Part shown: positions 60,395-64,000 of the stretch, in pieces | Numbering within the stretch: the first letter of the stretch is position 1 | How the letters are laid out: each line of letters begins with the position of its first letter | Assembly: GCF_000745475.1 (NCBI RefSeq) | Contig: NZ_JQJJ01000010.1 | Span: 62,001 to 126,000 of the forward strand | Source of the DNA: Allobosea sp. UNC402CLCol | GTDB lineage: Bacteria > Pseudomonadota > Alphaproteobacteria > Rhizobiales > Beijerinckiaceae | Direction of reading: 5' to 3' | Length of the DNA: 64,000 nt | Translations under genes and position numbers: made by a program | Notes under the pieces: generated by a model | What the model saw: only the letters and a program-made list of their open reading frames with translations | What the model was told of the DNA's origin: nothing | Database searches by the model: none

Positions 60395-62263
60395 TTGAAT
60401 CCAGATGATGCAATGCGTCCGGTCACACCGGAACCGGAGGGAGCAACCAGCCGTCCCGGCCTGCCGGCGAGCTGGATGCAGGCCGTTGCGTTGCTCGGCG
60501 TTGTCGCCGTGCTCTATGTCGCGCGGGATGTCTTCGTTCCGCTGGCGATCGCGGTCCTGCTCACCTTCGCATTGGCCCCGGTGGTTTCCGCCATCCGCCG
60601 CGCCGGCATCTGGCGTACGCCGGCCGTCATCATCGTGGTCACGGCGGCCTTCATCGGCATCGCGGCTTTCAGCTTCCTGGTGGCGAGCCAGGTTTCCGAG
60701 CTCTCCGGCCAGTTGCCGACCTACCAGTCGAACATCCTGGAGAAGATCCGCAACCTGAAGCATGCGGGCGCCGAGAACGGCATCATCTCCCAGATCACCG
60801 AGGCTGTGGAACGGGTCGGGCGCGAAATCAGCCGTGGCGACACTCCCGCCGGGCGGCCGGACGGTGACAGCAGCGGCCCGATGCTCGTGCAGATCTATTC
60901 GCCCGAGCAGCCGATCCAGATCCTGACGAGCGTGATCGCCCCGCTGATCGGCCCGCTGGCGACGGCGGGTCTGGTCGTCGTGGTGGTCATCTTCATGCTG
61001 CTGGAGCGCGAGGATCTGCGCGACCGCTTCATCCGGCTCGCCGGCTACGGCGATTTGCACCGGACGACCGAAGCCCTGCAGGAGGCGGGCAGCCGCGTCG
61101 GCCGTTACCTGCTCACGCAGCTCATGGTCAACCTGTTCTATGGCGTGCCGGTCGCCCTTGGCCTGTGGTGGATCGGCATCCCCAATGCGGCGCTGTGGGG
61201 GGCGCTGGGCATCGTCATGCGTTTCGTGCCCTATATCGGCCCGGCCGTCTCGATGGTCCTGCCACTGTTCCTCGCCGTCGCGGTCTCGCCCGGCTGGACG
61301 CTGCTGTTATGGGTCGGGGCGCTTTTCATCGTCATCGAGCTCGTCATCAACAACGTCGTGGAGCCCTGGCTCTACGGATCCCGGACGGGGCTGTCGCCGC
61401 TCGCCATCATCGTTTCGGCGATCTTCTGGACCTGGCTGTGGGGGCCGGTCGGGCTGGTGATGTCGACGCCGCTCACCGTGTGCCTCGTCGTGCTCGGCAA
61501 GCATGTGCCCCAGTTCCAGTTCTTCGAGGTGCTCCTCGGCAACGAGCCGGTTCTCGACCCCGAGATGCGGCTTTACCAGAGGCTGCTCGCCAACGACCCG
61601 AACGAGGCCACCGACCAGCTCGAGGAACTGCTGGAGGAGAGGCCGTTGTCGGAGATCTACGGCGAGGTCGCCATTCCCGCCCTGATCCTGGCCGATCGCG
61701 ACCGCCAGCGCGGCGTCATGGCCGATGGCCAGCTCAAGACGGTGTCATCCGCTGCCCAGGCCGTCATTGCCAATCTGGCCGAGGCGGCGGCTCCGGCCGA
61801 CAGCGAGCCCGAGAAACCGGAGGACGCGGAAGCCGGCGCCGCCACTGCGTGCGCGCCGACGCGATCCGTGCTCTGCGTCGGCGGGCGAAGCGTGCTGGAC
61901 GATGTCAGCGCGACGATGCTCGCTCAGGTTCTCACCGCGGACGGCGCGCGGGCGGTGGCGGTCGCCCGCGCCGCGCTGGGGACGGCGCGGCCGGACGGTG
62001 TTTCCGATATCGATGCGGTTGCCGTGTGCCTGCTGAATGCGGGCTCGCTTCGCAGCGGTCGTTTTCTGGTCCGGCGGCTGAAGCGCCAATGGCCGGGTGT
62101 CCGCATCGGCCTCGTGATCTGGCAGGACCCTGACGAGCCCGCACCCCCTGAGGCGGTCGGCCATGTCCCCGAGGCCGATTTCATCGCGCGCAGCTTCGGC
62201 GAGGCGGTGGCGCGTATCGCCGGCGATGCAGTCGAGGTCGAGCGGCGTGAGCGGATCGCTTGA
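60395..62263 (+). CDS. AI-2E/PerM family membrane protein with a soluble C-terminal extension
   Basis: A 622-residue protein. The first ~360 residues form the eight-helix AI-2E transporter domain: VAVLYVARDVFVPLAIAVLLTFALAPVVSAIRRAG, then NLFYGVPVALGLWWIGIPNAALWGALGIVMRFVPYIGP and VVEPWLYGSRTGLSPLAIIVSAIFWTWLWGPVGLVMSTPLTVCLVVLG. The remaining ~260 residues are soluble: an acidic helical part (LYQRLLANDPNEATDQLEELLEERPLSEIYG), an Ala/Glu-rich linker, and an alpha/beta segment beginning SVLCVGGRSVLDDVSATMLAQVL that may form a small regulatory domain. TTG 60395 has GGCGGG upstream; ATG 60413 is an alternative. Its transported solute is unknown. Confidence 0.85.
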   Translation: MNPDDAMRPVTPEPEGATSRPGLPASWMQAVALLGVVAVLYVARDVFVPLAIAVLLTFALAPVVSAIRRAGIWRTPAVIIVVTAAFIGIAAFSFLVASQVSELSGQLPTYQSNILEKIRNLKHAGAENGIISQITEAVERVGREISRGDTPAGRPDGDSSGPMLVQIYSPEQPIQILTSVIAPLIGPLATAGLVVVVVIFMLLEREDLRDRFIRLAGYGDLHRTTEALQEAGSRVGRYLLTQLMVNLFYGVPVALGLWWIGIPNAALWGALGIVMRFVPYIGPAVSMVLPLFLAVAVSPGWTLLLWVGALFIVIELVINNVVEPWLYGSRTGLSPLAIIVSAIFWTWLWGPVGLVMSTPLTVCLVVLGKHVPQFQFFEVLLGNEPVLDPEMRLYQRLLANDPNEATDQLEELLEERPLSEIYGEVAIPALILADRDRQRGVMADGQLKTVSSAAQAVIANLAEAAAPADSEPEKPEDAEAGAATACAPTRSVLCVGGRSVLDDVSATMLAQVLTADGARAVAVARAALGTARPDGVSDIDAVAVCLLNAGSLRSGRFLVRRLKRQWPGVRIGLVIWQDPDEPAPPEAVGHVPEADFIARSFGEAVARIAGDAVEVERRERIA

Positions 62264-62301
62264 GCCGCCGACGCATGCGAAAGCTCAATGCAGCTATGTC
62301 G

Positions 62302-63531
62302 TCACTTGAAGCGCTCGAACAGCGCGCCCATACGATCGGCGGGAACTTCTTTAACCTGCGGACCTTGCCGTTCTGGCCACTTCCCTCCCCAGTGCGAAGG
62401 GTTGTTCTGACCAAGTATTTCAAAGACAAAAACAGTCTTGTCATAATACTGAACGCATTTGACGTGAGAGTTAACGTAAGATTTAAGTGGTTCCGATAGC
62501 GCGGAGCGACCGACGCGTTCAGTGATATCTTGGAATAGCTGATCGAGATTCCTTCCGACATACTTCGCCTCGTGATCCACTCCGGTTATGTAAAAACCTC
62601 CAAAAGAAAGCGGCTGGACGCCGAAGATCTTCTCAACCCTTGCCGCGGTCTGGGCATTCTCTGCAACTCCAACAAGCACGTAGCCCTTGTGGCCCTTGCC
62701 GATGTTGGCAATCGCGGCACAGGTCTCCATGATCTTGTCGAAGGAGGCATCATCGAAGGACGGGGTCGTGTTTAGAGTGTAAAAACCCTGCTTGAAATCG
62801 TAAGCTGCCTGCTCGGTCATGGAATTGGTAAGCAGATTCTGGAATTTTGTGACCCAATGGACCTTCGCTGGATCTGGGTTTTTATCATCTTCGAAGAACG
62901 CCTGAATCCAGCCGACTACGGAGTCGACAGTCTTGCTGCGGTTCTCCGCACCCCACCTTCCGCCATCTTGGATGTCGATGCTCTTCCCGCAATCCGTCAG
63001 TCGCGATATTAGGCCCGCGCTATTCGAAACAACCATACTTTTTTTGACGATTAGGTCGTGAAGAGCAAGGAAAACAGCTTGGAAGTAGCGAGGCACCGGG
63101 TTGCCGCCGTTCCCGTTCGGAAATATTAGCCCAGCGAACGTGGCCTTAGCCTGACTGAGGAGCAGTGCCAGTGCGTCTTGTACGCGTTGATAATCCAGGT
63201 CGACGAGCTCCGGGCTGCGCTTCCTGATGGCCTGGTCGATAGCGTCAAATCGCGCCTTACTATTTGTCGTCATCGGGAAAGTCGCCCCGTAGTAGTCGTC
63301 AAATAGCTCCGTGCGGGACGCCACCGGCTCGTCCGAGATCATGTAGGCAAGGAGGTCGGCGACCATTTCCTCGTCGCGGCTCTGGCGAAGCTGGTCCTTC
63401 GTCAAAATGCCGTTCGCGACCCAAAAAACACTGTCGGCGCTGATTCCATAGTCCAGCTCCCTGTTTGTGATGCTGATCTTACTCATATCGCTTAGGAGAA
63501 GCAGGTCGGAGTTCGATGTGTCGCCGCGCAC
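62302..63531 (-). CDS. C-terminal part of a DUF262 protein, separated by a frameshift
   Basis: From GTG 63531 the frame gives 409 residues that follow, in the intact family, the N-terminal DUF262 domain: RGDTSNSDLLLLSDMSKISITNRELDYGI, then a helical region with GRWGAENRSKTVDSVVGWIQAF and GGFYITGVDHEAKYVGRNLDQLFQ, ending GGKWPERQGPQVKEVPADRMGALFERF. The upstream N-terminal half is in another frame (see the pseudogene entry). Base composition is clearly lower in G+C than the AI-2E-family gene next door, consistent with transfer. The product on its own would lack the nucleotide-binding part. Confidence 0.6.
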   Translation of the reverse strand: MRGDTSNSDLLLLSDMSKISITNRELDYGISADSVFWVANGILTKDQLRQSRDEEMVADLLAYMISDEPVASRTELFDDYYGATFPMTTNSKARFDAIDQAIRKRSPELVDLDYQRVQDALALLLSQAKATFAGLIFPNGNGGNPVPRYFQAVFLALHDLIVKKSMVVSNSAGLISRLTDCGKSIDIQDGGRWGAENRSKTVDSVVGWIQAFFEDDKNPDPAKVHWVTKFQNLLTNSMTEQAAYDFKQGFYTLNTTPSFDDASFDKIMETCAAIANIGKGHKGYVLVGVAENAQTAARVEKIFGVQPLSFGGFYITGVDHEAKYVGRNLDQLFQDITERVGRSALSEPLKSYVNSHVKCVQYYDKTVFVFEILGQNNPSHWGGKWPERQGPQVKEVPADRMGALFERFK

Positions 63532-64000
63532 TCGCGCGGAGATCTGCCGGACGCACTCGCGAAGGCATCTGTCGCGCCTGCCGCCCGGAGTTCCTGCCGA
63601 GAAAGCTGACGGCCGCCAGAATTGATGCGCCGGAAGACTTCCTCAACCGAGTCGCCGCGCGCGGCTTCGTAGATCGAGAGAGGAACCGGGTAGGATGCTA
63701 CAGCGAGGCATCGTTCCCGGTCGAGGATCGGCGTCTTCTGCTGGACAACATTGCGATCAAAGAGGTCCTTCGTCGTCGCGAACGTATTCAGATCGAAATA
63801 GGCCCCGTCAATTGGGAATTCATTCCCAATAAAGGACGTTATGGCGTTCAAACGCTGCATCCCATCGATAATCTCAAGAGTACCGTCCTGGCGTCCGAGC
63901 GGCTCGGCGAGCAGAATAATTGGAACAGGGAACCCTCTTGTGATGGAATCAATAAAATTCTGCTTCTCTTCGATGGTCCAGATCAGTTTACGCTGATACC
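62302..64000 (-). pseudogene. Frameshifted DUF262 (GmrSD-like) gene, continuing past the window end
   Basis: The minus strand from 64000 codes for RKLIWTIEEKQNFIDSI, PVPIILLAEPLG and IIDGMQRLNAITSFIG, then FRRINSGGRQLSRQELRAAGATDAFAS, the DUF262 hallmarks (ParB/Srx-like DGQQR-type motif and the RINSGG motif). It then leaves frame near 63548-63560 and stops at 63492. The expected continuation VRQISARVRGDTSNSD is present one frame away, so a single-base loss explains the break. DUF262 is known from GmrSD type IV restriction and other anti-phage proteins. Sequencing error or programmed slippage cannot be ruled out by eye. Confidence 0.7.

Overview
The window is high-G+C chromosomal DNA, densely packed with genes in alphaproteobacterial style. 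An inferred source is a Hyphomicrobiales bacterium of the Bosea/Methylobacterium type. The grounds are two ethylmalonyl-CoA-pathway-like genes (a malyl-CoA thioesterase-type CitE-like protein and mesaconyl-C4-CoA hydratase), an sdhCDAB operon, an IsdG/HmuQ-like plus HutX heme pair, and several dispersed intergenic palindromes typical of that order. There are no rRNA, tRNA, CRISPR or transposase genes, and no gene-free stretch longer than about 300 bases.

Layout. 1-11.6 kb is mostly core metabolism: heme handling, a flippase-like membrane protein, a cysteine phosphatase, inorganic pyrophosphatase, the two CoA-pathway genes, a DUF429 domain fused in frame to a threonine-dehydratase-like enzyme, and succinate dehydrogenase. 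11.7-19.1 kb holds a GATase/D-amino-acid-dehydrogenase pair and a TetR-controlled RND efflux system with a clear operator. 19.1-21 kb holds an unrecognised toxin-like nuclease with a coupled small partner gene; the ribosome-binding site of the toxin-like gene lies inside a hairpin. 21-28.6 kb holds an HxlR/reductase pair, a DMT exporter with a divergent LysR regulator, obgE, a D-hydroxyaspartate-aldolase-like enzyme and an ABC exporter.

28.7-40.3 kb is one long leftward catabolic block. It contains a GntR/UTRA regulator, FGGY kinase, BtpA-like TIM barrel, SDR, a sugar-type ABC transporter, a nucleoside hydrolase and a hypothetical gene, preceded by two Gfo/Idh/MocA dehydrogenases and a solute-binding protein. 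The set suggests uptake and breakdown of a nucleoside or other glycoside. 40.4-44.8 kb is an amino-sugar unit (ROK regulator, nagB-like, nagA-like) with a second copy of that orphan solute-binding protein.

44.9-59.8 kb is a large peptide/amide salvage region: dipeptide-type permeases, a two-domain ATPase, three paralogous family-5 binding proteins, an alpha/beta hydrolase, a C45 self-processing acyltransferase-like amidohydrolase, an M29 aminopeptidase, a P1/DmpA-type peptidase and two GntR regulators. 59.9-64 kb ends with a DUF1810 protein, an AI-2E-family membrane protein carrying a long soluble tail, and a frameshifted DUF262 (GmrSD-like) gene in visibly lower-G+C DNA that may mark the edge of an accessory or defence island.
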